Source: Lysobacterales bacterium (lineage in GTDB: Bacteria; Pseudomonadota; Gammaproteobacteria; Xanthomonadales; SZUA-36). Taken from it: a DNA stretch of 64,000 nt. The stretch covers positions 17,669-81,668 of the forward strand of contig JABAAB010000117.1 of assembly GCA_014238945.1 (NCBI GenBank), given 5' to 3'. Under the pieces are notes generated by a model. That model was given only the letters and a program-made list of their open reading frames with translations, was not told where the DNA came from and did no database searches. Below, in pieces: positions 10,710-19,587 of the stretch (its first letter is position 1; each line of letters begins with the position of its first letter). The position numbers were made by a program, and so were the translations under genes.

Positions 10710-11596
10710 TGTGTATCCTTTCCCGGTGGACGATCACCTACCCTGATCATACCCTCCTGTGCGACGCTGGCAACCAGTCTGCCCTCACGGTCATAGATCG
10801 AACCCCTCGCCAATCCGCGTCCTCCGCTGCTGCTTGGACTGTCACAGGAATACAGTAACCAGTCATCCACGTGCGCCGGGCGGTGAAACCACATGGCATG
10901 GTCCAGACTGGCCATCATGACGTTATCCTGGATGAACGAGATTCCATGTGGCAGGGTTGCCGTTCCAACCAGGTGAAAATCAGATGCGTAGGCCATCAGT
11001 GCCCGGTGCATTCCATCCGGAACATCTATTTTGGCGCACAGACGAAACCAGACATTTGCAAATGGCGGCTGTGGCTGCGGGTCAAAAATATCCACCGGGG
11101 ATACCGGCCTGAAATCAAATGGTCCGGTACGGTTAAACCAACGGCGTAACAACTGGGGTATACGGCTGAGCCGCTCCTCTGAAATATTGTGCTCCGAGGG
11201 CAGGTCTTCGGGCAACGGAACAGTGGGCATTTCAAACTGGTGGTCCAGGCCCTGCTGCTGCAACTGGAATGATGCCGCCATTGTGAATATGGGCCGGCCG
11301 TGCTGGATTGCAACCACCCGGCGAGCCTTGAAACTGCGTCCGTCCCGGTTACGGTCCACGTCATAGACTATGGGTGAGGTCGCATCACCGGCACGCAAAA
11401 AATAAGCGTGCAACGAATGGATACTGCCTTCATCAACGGTACGACTGGCGGCGATTACGGATTGGGCGAGCACCTGTCCTCCAAACACGCGGGGTGTGCC
11501 TATATCACGACTTTCACCCCTGAACAGATTGACTTCCAGGGATTCAAGATCCATCAGGTTTAACAGTTCATCAATTGTGTTATTTGCATACGCCAT
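10706..11596 (-). CDS. tesB: Acyl-CoA thioesterase II
   Basis: TesB hydrolyses medium- and long-chain acyl-CoA to free fatty acid and CoA. The ATG at 11596 gives 296 residues beginning MAYANNTIDELLNLMDLESL; the longer frame to 11704 would add 36 residues absent from the family and would overlap the divergent kinase gene. Double hot-dog features are visible: FRGESRDIGTPRVFGGQVLAQS near the N-terminus, HSLHAYFLRAGD, and a C-terminal ASLDHAMWFHRP with RGLARGSIYDREGRLVASVAQEG. It is the first gene of the tesB-msrA-transglycosylase group, divergent from the kinase at 11683. Confidence 0.95.
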   Translation of the reverse strand: MAYANNTIDELLNLMDLESLEVNLFRGESRDIGTPRVFGGQVLAQSVIAASRTVDEGSIHSLHAYFLRAGDATSPIVYDVDRNRDGRSFKARRVVAIQHGRPIFTMAASFQLQQQGLDHQFEMPTVPLPEDLPSEHNISEERLSRIPQLLRRWFNRTGPFDFRPVSPVDIFDPQPQPPFANVWFRLCAKIDVPDGMHRALMAYASDFHLVGTATLPHGISFIQDNVMMASLDHAMWFHRPAHVDDWLLYSCDSPSSSGGRGLARGSIYDREGRLVASVAQEGMIRVGDRPPGKDTQ

Positions 11597-11682
11597 CTGA
11601 TTCAAATGTACCCTGTGAGTGAGTTTTTCAATCTCATTTTGCCAAGCCCTCGGAAATCCCGCGAATGCGCTATCATGCCCCC

Positions 11683-12543
11683 ATGAGCAAACAGTGTATC
11701 CCAAGCGCTGCCGCCTGGCTTACAAAACATAGCGGGCTGGAACTGCATCAACGTCAACTGATGTCCGAATTGTGCCCGCTACTGATCGGTTCACTGCCCG
11801 TCGTTAATCCAGGCCAGAGACCCGCAACCCTGTGCATCGGGGGTGCCCCGGGCAGTGGCAAGTCAACACTGGCCCGTATGCTCGCAGCGGTCCTTTCCGA
11901 TACCGGACACCCATGCCAGTTGCTGTCGCTGGATGATTACTATCTGACCAGGAGAGAACGTCAGGAGTTGGCCAGTCAAATACACCCTCTGTGCTCCGTT
12001 CGTGGCGTACCGGGCAGCCACGACCTTGAACTGCTGTTGAAACATCTGCAGCAATTGAAGCATGATGATTGTACGGAACTGCATGTGCCCCGATTTGACA
12101 AGGCCACTGACGATCGCATGCCAGACACCGTTCGTTGCAAGGTACTGTTCCCGCTGGAGTACATTGTTGTGGAGGGCTGGGTTTGTGGAGCACCTCCACA
12201 ACACGAGGACGAACTTGCACAGGCCGTGAATTCACTTGAGGCCGAACATGATAGCAAACAGGAATGGAGGTACTGGGTCAATCAGAACCTTGCGCACTAT
12301 GATCGGGAGTTTGGGCGGATACTGGACCAACGCTGGTATATGAAGGTGCCGGATTGGAATTCCGTAGTCAACTGGCGTACTCAACAGGAACAGGAACTGA
12401 ACATGGCCGCATTGAAAACAGCGGGTGAAATAAAGCATTTCCTCGCGCATTACCAGCGCTTGGTACAGCACATGCAGTCCAGCTGTGAATCGTGGGCGGA
12501 TCTGATCATAAAACTTGATGTGTCACACTGTGCCTCAATCTGA
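11683..12543 (+). CDS. P-loop kinase of the D-glycerate 3-kinase / YggC type
   Basis: The protein has a Walker A motif GGAPGSGKST (about residues 53-62) followed by LSLDDYYLTRRER and the family signature GVPGSHDLELLL. Further on are VPRFDKATDDR and VVEGWVCG, placing it in the PRK/CoaA-like kinase group that includes plant glycerate kinase and bacterial YggC. The likely reaction is ATP-dependent phosphorylation of D-glycerate or a related small acid; the substrate is not proven by sequence. Two starts are possible: 11665, or 11683 (MSKQCIPSAA), which I chose. No Shine-Dalgarno decides it. sbcB starts 26 bp downstream on the same strand. Confidence 0.82.
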   Translation: MSKQCIPSAAAWLTKHSGLELHQRQLMSELCPLLIGSLPVVNPGQRPATLCIGGAPGSGKSTLARMLAAVLSDTGHPCQLLSLDDYYLTRRERQELASQIHPLCSVRGVPGSHDLELLLKHLQQLKHDDCTELHVPRFDKATDDRMPDTVRCKVLFPLEYIVVEGWVCGAPPQHEDELAQAVNSLEAEHDSKQEWRYWVNQNLAHYDREFGRILDQRWYMKVPDWNSVVNWRTQQEQELNMAALKTAGEIKHFLAHYQRLVQHMQSSCESWADLIIKLDVSHCASI

Positions 12544-12569
12544 CCATGCTGCAATTTCATTGAGCTGAC

Positions 12570-14033
12570 ATGAAGAACCAGTCTACTTTTCTATGGCACG
12601 ATTATGAAACCTTTGGTGCCCACCCGAAGCTGGACCGGCCGGCACAGTTCGCAGCACTTCGAACCGACATGGACTTACAACCGGTGGCTGATCCGATCAG
12701 TTGGTTTTGCCAACCGGCAACCGATGTTTTCCCCCACCCGGTGGCCAGCCTGATTACCGGAATCACACCGCAGGATGCGCTCCGGGACGGTATGACCGAG
12801 GCCGGGTTTGCCAGTAAAATTCGTGCGGAAATGCTGGAGCCCGATACCTGCAGTGCCGGTTACAACAGCATCCGCTTCGATGATGAGTTCAGCCGCAACC
12901 TTTTTTACCGAAATCTCTATGACCCCTATGAGCGCGAGTACAAGAACGGCAACAAGCGCTGGGACCTGATCAACCTGGCCAGGATGTGCTATGCATTGAG
13001 ACCCGAGGGCATCAAATGGCCGGAACATGAGGCGGGCAAGCCCAGTTTTAAACTGGAGGACCTGAGCTCAACCAACGGCATCAGCCATGAAGGCGCCCAC
13101 GAAGCATTGTCGGATGTGCTGGCGACCATCGGTCTCGCCCGTCTGATCCGTACATGCCAGCCGCGATTGTTTGATTGGGCTTTGGGATTGCGGAATCAAA
13201 AATCGGTTATGGGTTTGCTCAACACGGTCAACCCGGTTCCGATCCTTCACACCTCCTCACGTATACCGGCCACGCGCGGGTGTACAACGCTGGTGCTGCC
13301 GATTTGCATCTATCCTGATCGGGCCAAGTCGGTCATTGTGTTCGACCTGATGGGTGATCCACAGGCACTGATCGAATGCAGCGCTGAACAAATTTCAGAC
13401 CGTGTGTTCACACCCGCTGTTGATCTGCCGGAAGGGGTCGAAAGAATATCGCTCAAAGCCATACACAGCAACCAGGTGCCCATGCTTGCACCTGCCTCTA
13501 CCTTGCGTGGTGTCGATTGTGAGCGCATTGGTCTGGACAGCGAATTGTGTGAACTGAATGCTCAGAAACTCAGTCCGGTACTGGCGCAGGTGCGAAACAA
13601 GGTGATGGAGGTGTTCAAACCATATATTGCAACACCGGACAGTGACCCGGATCATGGGATTTATTCGGGCGGATTCTTTTCGAACAGTGATCGGGCCCTG
13701 ATGAACAAAATCCACAATATGCGACCCCGGCAATGGACAGAAAGTCACTGGCCGTTCAAAGACCCGAGACTGAAAGAAATGTTGTTTCGCTATCGTGCCA
13801 GGAATTTTCCGGACGCACTGTCCGCATCCGAAAGTGAGCGTTGGGAGGCAGATCGGCTGCACAGACTGAATCTGCCTTCCGATCCACGCCAATTGAATCC
13901 GGCTACCTTTGTAATTGAAATAGCCGTGGCCCGCGAACAACACCAGGGCGACCCCCGTGCACAGAAAATCCTGGATCAGCTGCAAGCCTGGGGAAATGAT
14001 TTGATTGGCCGGAGCTTGACAGATCCGGTTTAA
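12570..14033 (+). CDS. sbcB: Exodeoxyribonuclease I
   Basis: ExoI degrades single-stranded DNA 3' to 5' and acts in recombination and mismatch repair. DEDD-type exonuclease motifs are visible: FLWHDYETFGAHP (residues 7-19), AGYNSIRFDDEFSRNLFYRN, and a third motif with HEGAHEALSDVLATIGLARL. The C-terminal SH3-like and helical parts (NKIHNMRPRQW, FRYRARNFPDALS) match the family. Length is 487 residues against 475 in E. coli. It lies directly upstream of the DnaA-box-rich non-coding stretch. Confidence 0.96.
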   Translation: MKNQSTFLWHDYETFGAHPKLDRPAQFAALRTDMDLQPVADPISWFCQPATDVFPHPVASLITGITPQDALRDGMTEAGFASKIRAEMLEPDTCSAGYNSIRFDDEFSRNLFYRNLYDPYEREYKNGNKRWDLINLARMCYALRPEGIKWPEHEAGKPSFKLEDLSSTNGISHEGAHEALSDVLATIGLARLIRTCQPRLFDWALGLRNQKSVMGLLNTVNPVPILHTSSRIPATRGCTTLVLPICIYPDRAKSVIVFDLMGDPQALIECSAEQISDRVFTPAVDLPEGVERISLKAIHSNQVPMLAPASTLRGVDCERIGLDSELCELNAQKLSPVLAQVRNKVMEVFKPYIATPDSDPDHGIYSGGFFSNSDRALMNKIHNMRPRQWTESHWPFKDPRLKEMLFRYRARNFPDALSASESERWEADRLHRLNLPSDPRQLNPATFVIEIAVAREQHQGDPRAQKILDQLQAWGNDLIGRSLTDPV

Positions 14034-14112
14034 ATTACGGGGTCTGCAGGTTTGTAGTCCATAACCCCAAATCAATGACTTATTGCCTCTTTCTCGATTA
14101 AAGTCGAATTAT

Positions 14113-14313
14113 TTATACACAAGTCTCTGATTGTCCATGGTGTCAATCCACCAATGAGTTATAATCCTGATGTGTCAGGAGACCGATCCATAAGTTATTG
14201 TTTAATAAGGACTTTTAAGAATTGGTCAATTTTTGACCAATGTAAAGGCCAGCGTACGCTGGCTATGTACCCGCAACATTACCCACAGGGTTATCCACAG
14301 CTTTTGTGGATAA
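14113..14313. other. DnaA-box cluster with palindromes, AT-rich non-coding segment (origin-like)
   Basis: The 285-bp gap between sbcB and the small gene at 14319 contains TTATACACA (14113-14121), TTACCCACA (14279-14287, one mismatch to the DnaA consensus TTATNCACA), TTATCCACA (14291-14299) and the inverted TGTGGATAA (14305-14313). The last two form a perfect 11-bp inverted repeat with a 5-nt centre. Also present are the palindromes ATTGGTCAA-ttt-TTGACCAAT (14221-14241) and GCCAGCGTACGCTGGC (14248-14263). The stretch 14193-14240 is markedly AT-rich. The sequence shows these motifs directly; an origin or DnaA-titration role is inference. Confidence 0.6.
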
Positions 14314-14318
14314 CCTCT

Positions 14319-14570
14319 TCAAGCTGCATTTGCGGCCAGGGATGAGGCCTCGGAATGATCCGTGGAATGTGCCCTGGCGTGCTGATTCATCGTACGTTTA
14401 TGCCCACCGGTCGTTTTGATCAAGCGCCGTCTTGCCGTGGGTGAAACAAACTCAACGTGGCTACCATCTGAGAACTGCAACATCCAGATTCTTCGGGGTT
14501 CATTATCCTTTCCGGGTGTTGCAACAACACCCGTGATGGTTTTGCCAACCAGCTGATAATCGTTGTTCAT
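14319..14570 (-). CDS. Small protein of unknown function (83 aa)
   Basis: I do not recognise this protein. The ATG at 14570 has a good AAGGAG Shine-Dalgarno sequence 8 nt upstream, which favours it over the in-frame start at 14621. Residues 1-50 (LVGKTITGVVATPG, IWMLQFSDGSHVEFVSP) look like a small beta-rich fold. The C-terminal third is basic and rich in His, Ala and Ser (KTTGGHKRTMNQHARAHS), so nucleic-acid binding is possible but unproven. Its stop codon is 5 bp from the last DnaA box. Confidence 0.6.
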   Translation of the reverse strand: MNNDYQLVGKTITGVVATPGKDNEPRRIWMLQFSDGSHVEFVSPTARRRLIKTTGGHKRTMNQHARAHSTDHSEASSLAANAA

Positions 14571-14704
14571 ACGCCTGTCTCCTTGTTCGATGACCTGCAT
14601 TAGAACAAATCCGATTCTCAAATCGTGAGAGGGCAGAGGAAATGGTTTCTCCGCAGAGATTTCCTACCCGTTTGCAGGTTGAATTGCCCTATTTACTGTA
14701 CTTC

Positions 14705-14733
14705 CTGCGGGCTAGTGTGTAGCAAGCCCGCAG
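14705..14733. repeat. 9-bp perfect hairpin upstream of the ComEA-like gene
   Basis: CTGCGGGCT (14705-14713) and AGCCCGCAG (14725-14733) are exact reverse complements around an 11-nt loop. It lies in the divergent region between the 83-aa gene and the ComEA-like gene. There is no T-run on either side, so it may be a regulatory or mRNA leader structure. Confidence 0.5.
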
Positions 14734-14780
14734 ATGCGGGTGAAACTTAAAAATCAGTCATCTCAAACATTGGGGGTTTT

Positions 14781-15065
14781 ATGAAAAAACTTATGTCAAT
14801 ATTGTTAGCAAGTCTGTTTTCCATCTGTGCCTGGGCTTTCCAGCCAGTCAATGTCAATAACGCAAGTGCCGAGGAAATTGCAGATTCACTCAAAGGGGTT
14901 GGAATGAGCAAGGCAACCGCCATCGTCGCCTATCGTGACAAGAATGGTTCCTTCAAACACATCGACGAGTTGGTCAATGTCAAAGGTATCGGTATTCGCA
15001 CCGTCGACATCAATCGCGAGTATATTCTGCTCGATGACAGCGGCAAGCTGGCAACTGGCAAGTAA
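14781..15065 (+). CDS. Secreted ComEA-like helix-hairpin-helix protein
   Basis: This 94-residue protein has a clear signal peptide (MKKLMSILLASLFSICAWA, cleavage before FQPVN). It is followed by two helix-hairpin-helix units: VNVNNASAEEIADSLKGVG and DELVNVKGIG. This is the short single-domain form of the ComEA DNA-binding family common in gammaproteobacteria, expected in the periplasm and linked to DNA uptake or DNA binding. No competence genes are adjacent; the gene stands alone, convergent with recR. Confidence 0.87.
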   Translation: MKKLMSILLASLFSICAWAFQPVNVNNASAEEIADSLKGVGMSKATAIVAYRDKNGSFKHIDELVNVKGIGIRTVDINREYILLDDSGKLATGK

Positions 15066-15132
15066 GGCAGTCGAAAACGATTATCTGTACCGGTCCGGGA
15101 ACTTACTGGGCCGGTCAGGTATTTTTTCAGAT

Positions 15133-15732
15133 TCAGTCGATTAACAAACGACTGCCGAACGCATGCGCAAGTGTTGACTTGTCGGTGTATTCAAGCTCGC
15201 CACCGAGGGGTACACCGTGGGCGATACGGGTGACGCGAATCCGGTGCGCACCGGCCATTCTTTGCAGATAGTAAGAGGTTGCCTCTCCCTCAACCGTCGG
15301 GTTGGTTGCGATGATCAGTTCTTCCGGTGGTTGCTGTTCCAGACGCAATGCCAGTTGATCCATACCGAGTTCCGCTGGCCCAATTCCATCAAGTGGTGAC
15401 AATCGACCCAGCAATACAAAGTACCGGCCCTTGTAGGCTGTGGCCTGTTCAATGGCCAGCACATCAACCGGTGATTCCACCACACACAACAGACTCTGGT
15501 CGCGACCGGGATTCGCGCAAACAGCACAGACCTCCCTTTCTGTCAGGTCACGACACTGGCTGCAACGACCGATATTCTGCATGGCTTCGGCAATCACTTC
15601 GGCAAGTTGCAACCCACCTTCGCGGTTTCTTTCCAACAGGTGTAGTGCCATGCGTTGTGCGCTCTTCGGGCCGACACCGGGCAGGCATCGCAACGAAGTG
15701 ATTAACTGGTTCAGCAGTGACTCTGTGGTCAT
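15133..15732 (-). CDS. recR: Recombination mediator protein
   Basis: RecR works with RecF and RecO to load RecA on gapped DNA. The sequence has the N-terminal HhH ([20 protein letters not shown]), a four-cysteine zinc finger ([16 protein letters not shown]) and a Toprim domain ([30 protein letters not shown]). The C-terminal part is [23 protein letters not shown]. Length is 199 residues, normal. It is the last gene of the dnaX-ybaB-recR operon. Confidence 0.97.
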   Translation of the reverse strand: MTTESLLNQLITSLRCLPGVGPKSAQRMALHLLERNREGGLQLAEVIAEAMQNIGRCSQCRDLTEREVCAVCANPGRDQSLLCVVESPVDVLAIEQATAYKGRYFVLLGRLSPLDGIGPAELGMDQLALRLEQQPPEELIIATNPTVEGEATSYYLQRMAGAHRIRVTRIAHGVPLGGELEYTDKSTLAHAFGSRLLID

Positions 15733-15755
15733 GGATCAGAATCTGTGTACAGGCC

Positions 15756-16076
15756 CTAAAAGGGCAGTTTAAAACCGGGAGGGAGATTCATTCCCTGGGT
15801 CAGGCCGGACATTTGCTGTTGGCTGGTTTCCTTGACCTTGTTGACTGCATCATTGGTGGCAGCGGTTACCAGGTCTTCCAGCATTTCCATATCATCGGCC
15901 AGTGTGGGATCGATGGTAACTCGCCGAACCGCGTGCTGTCCGTTCATAACCACACTGACCATACCGCCACCGGCCTGCCCGGTAACCTCCATGCCAGCCA
16001 GTTTTTCCTGGGCTGCCTGCATGTCCTGCTGCATTTTCTGCGCTTGTTGCAGCAAGCCTGCGATGTTTCCTTTCAT
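15756..16076 (-). CDS. ybaB: YbaB/EbfC family nucleoid-associated protein
   Basis: This is a small dimeric DNA-binding protein. The ATG at 16076 ([20 protein letters not shown]) has a GAGGAA Shine-Dalgarno sequence 7 nt upstream and gives 106 residues, matching the family; the start at 16106 would add 10 residues. The N-terminal helix is a coiled coil, followed by [20 protein letters not shown] and [14 protein letters not shown]. It lies between dnaX and recR in the standard order. Confidence 0.95.
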   Translation of the reverse strand: MKGNIAGLLQQAQKMQQDMQAAQEKLAGMEVTGQAGGGMVSVVMNGQHAVRRVTIDPTLADDMEMLEDLVTAATNDAVNKVKETSQQQMSGLTQGMNLPPGFKLPF

Positions 16077-16142
16077 TGCTGTTTCCTCTTTGGATATTTT
16101 CTGCACACAACACCGAATTTCCGGTTCCGGGCTTTCTGTGCA

Positions 16143-17855
16143 TTATTGAAGCGGTTGTACTGAATCCGGGACAATTTTTGCATCAAAATTCTTCTTGATT
16201 TCCTTGACGGTAGGATCAGACTCGATGGATTGTTCTGCCTCGCTCTTGCGAGTTAATTCTGCCTGTTCTGTCACCGCAGCCACCGACTGTACAGACTCCG
16301 TCGCGGTGTGTAAGTCCAGCATCACTGGCCGTCCAAGGTGGTCCGAAAGAGCTGACTGTATATTTTGCACCACACTGTTGGATCCCAGATGCTCCAGGGT
16401 ATCAGGAACGAGAAACTTCCAGCGGTTCTTATTGGCAGATTCAAATTGCAGATTGCGGGCCAGTTCTCTTGCTGCGCCGGAAAGTTTCAGGCTGGCCTGA
16501 AGTCTGGCCCAGTCCTGCTCCAGTGTTTCCTCTGGCGGAATATCCAGCATCGGCAGCGCCTGTGACCCGGTTACTTCAGTCTTTGCAGGGTCTGGCCTGT
16601 CATCCTCCCGGGTCAAGGCATCAAACGCCTCCCGGGCTGTATTTCTTGCCGTTTTATCAGGGCCTGCTACTTTGTCCGGAGCAATAGGTTCCGTCCTGAC
16701 CGAACCGGCGCTGGTTGCTGTTTTTTTGCTCCCACCGGGGGCCGACCCCTCGGTGGCACCAGAATCTGCCTCAACCGGTCTGAAGGCAAGCATACGCATC
16801 AGGGTCATCTCCAGACCGGTGCGAGGGTCAGGGGCAATCCCCAGGTCCCTGCTGCCATTGATGGCGATCTGGTAATAAAGTTGTGCGTCTTCGGGAGTGA
16901 TCTGCCCTGCACTCTCCACCAAAGCGTCCCAGTCCGGCCGTTCGGGGTCACGAAAATCCGGAGCGGAATGTATCAGAACGATCCGGTGCATGGCCTGTGC
17001 CAATTCATCCAGCACGCTTTCAAGTCTGCGTGATTGCAGACTCAACTCGTTGACTACGTCCAATATGGTATTGCCATCACCCGCTACCAGCGCAGCCATG
17101 ATGTTCGCAATGTGTGCATGATCTATGCTACCAAGCATACTGGCAACATCATCATCCGTCAGGCTGCCACCGCCAAAAGCAATCGCCTGGTCCAGCAAAC
17201 TGAGCCCATCACGCATACTCCCGTCTGCAGCTCGTGCGATACGCATGATCGCAGAGTCTTCGGCTTCAACAGATTCGGCCTTCAATATCATTGCCAGACG
17301 ATCTCGGATCTGATCGGGCAACAGACGGGTGAGACTGAAACGCAGACAACGTGAAAGAATGGTGATCGGTAGTTTTTGCGGGTCGGTTGTTGCCAACACA
17401 AACTTCACATGAGGTGGTGGCTCTTCAAGTGTTTTGAGCAAAGCATTAAAACTATGCCCGGACAGCATGTGAACTTCGTCAATGATGTACACCTTGAATC
17501 GCCCACGAGAAGGCGTGTACTGAACCGTTTCCAGCAATTCACGGGTATCGTCCACCTTGGTCTTTGAAGCCGCGTCAATCTCAAGCATATCGACGAAACG
17601 TCCGTCATCGACGTCGGTACAACTGGAACATTTGCCACAGGGTTTTGAAGAAACGCCGGCCTCGCAATTCAAACACTTGGCCAGAATCCTGGCAATGGTT
17701 GTCTTACCCACACCACGTGTTCCCGTGAGCAGGAAAGCATGATGAACTCGATCCTGGTCAAGGCCATTGACCAGTGCCTGCACCACGTGCTGTTGACCGA
17801 CGAGATCGCTGAATGTCCGGGGACGCCATTTACGCGCCAATACCTGATAACTCAT
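16143..17855 (-). CDS. dnaX: DNA polymerase III subunits tau/gamma
   Basis: This clamp-loader ATPase has 570 residues. It begins MSYQVLARKWRPRTFSDLVG, with Walker A GTRGVGKTT (45-53), four zinc-binding cysteines (C64, C73, C76, C79), IIDEVHML (124-131) and the LSRCLRFSL sensor region. The linker after about residue 365 is followed by the tau-specific C-terminal domain. At 16727-16721 the mRNA has seven A residues (codons 377-378 plus one). A slip to the -1 frame there would add about 21 codons and stop at TGA, giving a gamma-like product of about 399 residues. ybaB and recR follow. Confidence 0.97.
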   Translation of the reverse strand: MSYQVLARKWRPRTFSDLVGQQHVVQALVNGLDQDRVHHAFLLTGTRGVGKTTIARILAKCLNCEAGVSSKPCGKCSSCTDVDDGRFVDMLEIDAASKTKVDDTRELLETVQYTPSRGRFKVYIIDEVHMLSGHSFNALLKTLEEPPPHVKFVLATTDPQKLPITILSRCLRFSLTRLLPDQIRDRLAMILKAESVEAEDSAIMRIARAADGSMRDGLSLLDQAIAFGGGSLTDDDVASMLGSIDHAHIANIMAALVAGDGNTILDVVNELSLQSRRLESVLDELAQAMHRIVLIHSAPDFRDPERPDWDALVESAGQITPEDAQLYYQIAINGSRDLGIAPDPRTGLEMTLMRMLAFRPVEADSGATEGSAPGGSKKTATSAGSVRTEPIAPDKVAGPDKTARNTAREAFDALTREDDRPDPAKTEVTGSQALPMLDIPPEETLEQDWARLQASLKLSGAARELARNLQFESANKNRWKFLVPDTLEHLGSNSVVQNIQSALSDHLGRPVMLDLHTATESVQSVAAVTEQAELTRKSEAEQSIESDPTVKEIKKNFDAKIVPDSVQPLQ

Positions 17856-17920
17856 TGGAGATAATTTACACCAAAACAGGATTCACGGGAACCGAATTCC
17901 CACTATTACGGAAGGGTGAT

Positions 17921-18031
17921 GGCAGCCTCTGCCCACCGATCCCCGGCACCCGAGTCCACTGCTGCCGCTGCTCCCTTCCGGGCCTGACGGGGTTCACAAT
18001 GTATCGTCGCGGGGCGGCCGACAGGGGCCAC
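17921..18031 (-). ncRNA. ffs: 4.5S RNA (bacterial signal recognition particle RNA)
   Basis: On the minus strand the core reads GTCAGGCCCGGAAGGGAGCA (17988-17969), nearly identical to the SRP domain IV motif with its GGAA tetraloop. The flanks pair: CCCCTGTC near the 5' end with GGCAGAGG (17933-17926) near the 3' end, and CCCC with GGGG further in, forming a long hairpin of about 105 nt. Exact ends are estimated. It lies upstream of dnaX on the same strand. It binds Ffh for co-translational membrane targeting. Confidence 0.92.
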
Positions 18032-18149
18032 CACTGAACCACATATCCCAACATTCCAATATGCGGGAACGGAATTGTGCCGCATGCCATGGACAGGATC
18101 AATCTTTCAATCCCAAATATATTGGTTTTCAGGTCCAATGCCATAAATT

Positions 18150-19562
18150 ATGCGAAATTTCATCATTCAGCTATTGTCAGGTGACCCGCCTGACGCGACA
18201 ATGGCATTTTTATCGAACCAAAGAATCATGCTGAAGACAATCACATCACTTGAAGCCATCACCGGGTTGTTGTCGGATCACAGTTCACGGGATCCACGCA
18301 GGTCTGTCGATGCTGCCAGTATGGGATGGCAGAAAGACACTGCTATTTGTTCTTATATCGACTCTCTCGAACCTGAAAACAGAGGCGCGGAACATTTCCG
18401 AATGCATGTCTTTTCCATCGACAGTACACCGGCGGACAGCACGACTGCATTCGGGAAAATTGTCGGTGGCGAGATCCGGACCGACGACGATATCATGGTC
18501 GCAGCCACACTGAAACGTGGTCGGGTCAGGCAAATCACCACTGCCGATGGAACGGTAAGCATTGCCCGTTCGGGTGACATGGTAAACCTGCAACTGCACG
18601 AGACCATGGATTTCAAAGAGGGGGACCTGTTACACAGACCGGGTGAAACCCTGCAGCGCAGCGACCAGTTCCGGGCCCACCTGCTGTGGATGCACGCCGA
18701 CCCGATGCTCCCGGAACGAAGTTATCATCTTAAAATAGGCTCCCAGACAACCTCTGTACAGGTCACCGACCTCAAATACACCATTAATTTCAACCAGGGT
18801 GAACATCTGCCGGCAACCAAGCTGAACCAGCATGAAATTGCAGTGTGTAATTTTGCAACGGCTCAGGCCATCGCCTTTGACCACCACACGGAGAATGCCG
18901 AAACCGGCACCTTTGTGCTGATTGACCGGATCAACAACGACATCGTCGCTGCGGGCTTGATCGACTTTGGTCTTCATCGTGGGCAGAACCTGTCCTGGCA
19001 ATCATTTGAAATCAGCCGCAATCTGCGCGCTCAAATGAAAAACCAGAAACCGTTGATCATCTGGTTCACGGGACTGTCCGCATCGGGCAAATCCACCATT
19101 GCCGATATGGTTGAGCAAAAGCTGGCGGCACAAAACAGGCACACATACCTGCTCGACGGAGATAACTTCCGTCACGGTCTGAATAAGGACCTCGGCTTCA
19201 CCGATGCCGACCGTGTTGAAAATATCCGGCGGGTTGCCGAGGTCGCCCGACTGATGGCAGATTCCGGACTGATCGTCATGGCGTCGTTCATATCCCCGTT
19301 CCGCAGAGAGCGCAGGATGGCCCGGGAAATCGCCGGTGATATTAATTTCGTGGAAGTATTTGTCGACACACCCCTGGAAGTCTGTGAAGCACGTGACCCC
19401 AAGGGAATGTATGCAAAGGCCCGCAGGGGCGAAATCCCCAATTTCACCGGAATCAGCTCAGCCTATGAAGCACCGGAACTTGCGGATATCCACCTGGAAG
19501 CGGGTGAGCGTACATCGGAAGAACTGGCGGATCAGGTATTGCATCAGCTGGATTTCACCTGA
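18150..19562 (+). CDS. CysN domain II/III fused to CysC (APS kinase), GTPase domain absent
   Basis: Residues about 82-290 match the two beta-barrel domains of sulfate adenylyltransferase subunit CysN (FGKIVGGEIRTDDDI, DQFRAHLLWMHADPMLPERS, YHLKIGSQT, GTFVLIDRINNDIVAAG). Residues about 298-470 are a complete adenylylsulfate kinase: P-loop TGLSASGKST (307-316), LLDGDNFRHGLNKDLGF, acceptor-serine region ASFISPFRRERR, and DPKGMYAKARRGEI. In CysNC proteins an N-terminal GTPase of about 220 residues precedes these. Here only about 80 residues precede them, with no GTPase motif, and MGWQKDTAICSYIDSLE may be its last helix. No cysD is adjacent. APS kinase activity looks intact; sulfurylase function does not. 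The start is uncertain (18150, 18201 or 18228). dgcN follows after 25 bp. Confidence 0.85.
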   Translation: MRNFIIQLLSGDPPDATMAFLSNQRIMLKTITSLEAITGLLSDHSSRDPRRSVDAASMGWQKDTAICSYIDSLEPENRGAEHFRMHVFSIDSTPADSTTAFGKIVGGEIRTDDDIMVAATLKRGRVRQITTADGTVSIARSGDMVNLQLHETMDFKEGDLLHRPGETLQRSDQFRAHLLWMHADPMLPERSYHLKIGSQTTSVQVTDLKYTINFNQGEHLPATKLNQHEIAVCNFATAQAIAFDHHTENAETGTFVLIDRINNDIVAAGLIDFGLHRGQNLSWQSFEISRNLRAQMKNQKPLIIWFTGLSASGKSTIADMVEQKLAAQNRHTYLLDGDNFRHGLNKDLGFTDADRVENIRRVAEVARLMADSGLIVMASFISPFRRERRMAREIAGDINFVEVFVDTPLEVCEARDPKGMYAKARRGEIPNFTGISSAYEAPELADIHLEAGERTSEELADQVLHQLDFT

Positions 19563-19587
19563 ACAGTAAAATTTAGCACAGGAAACA

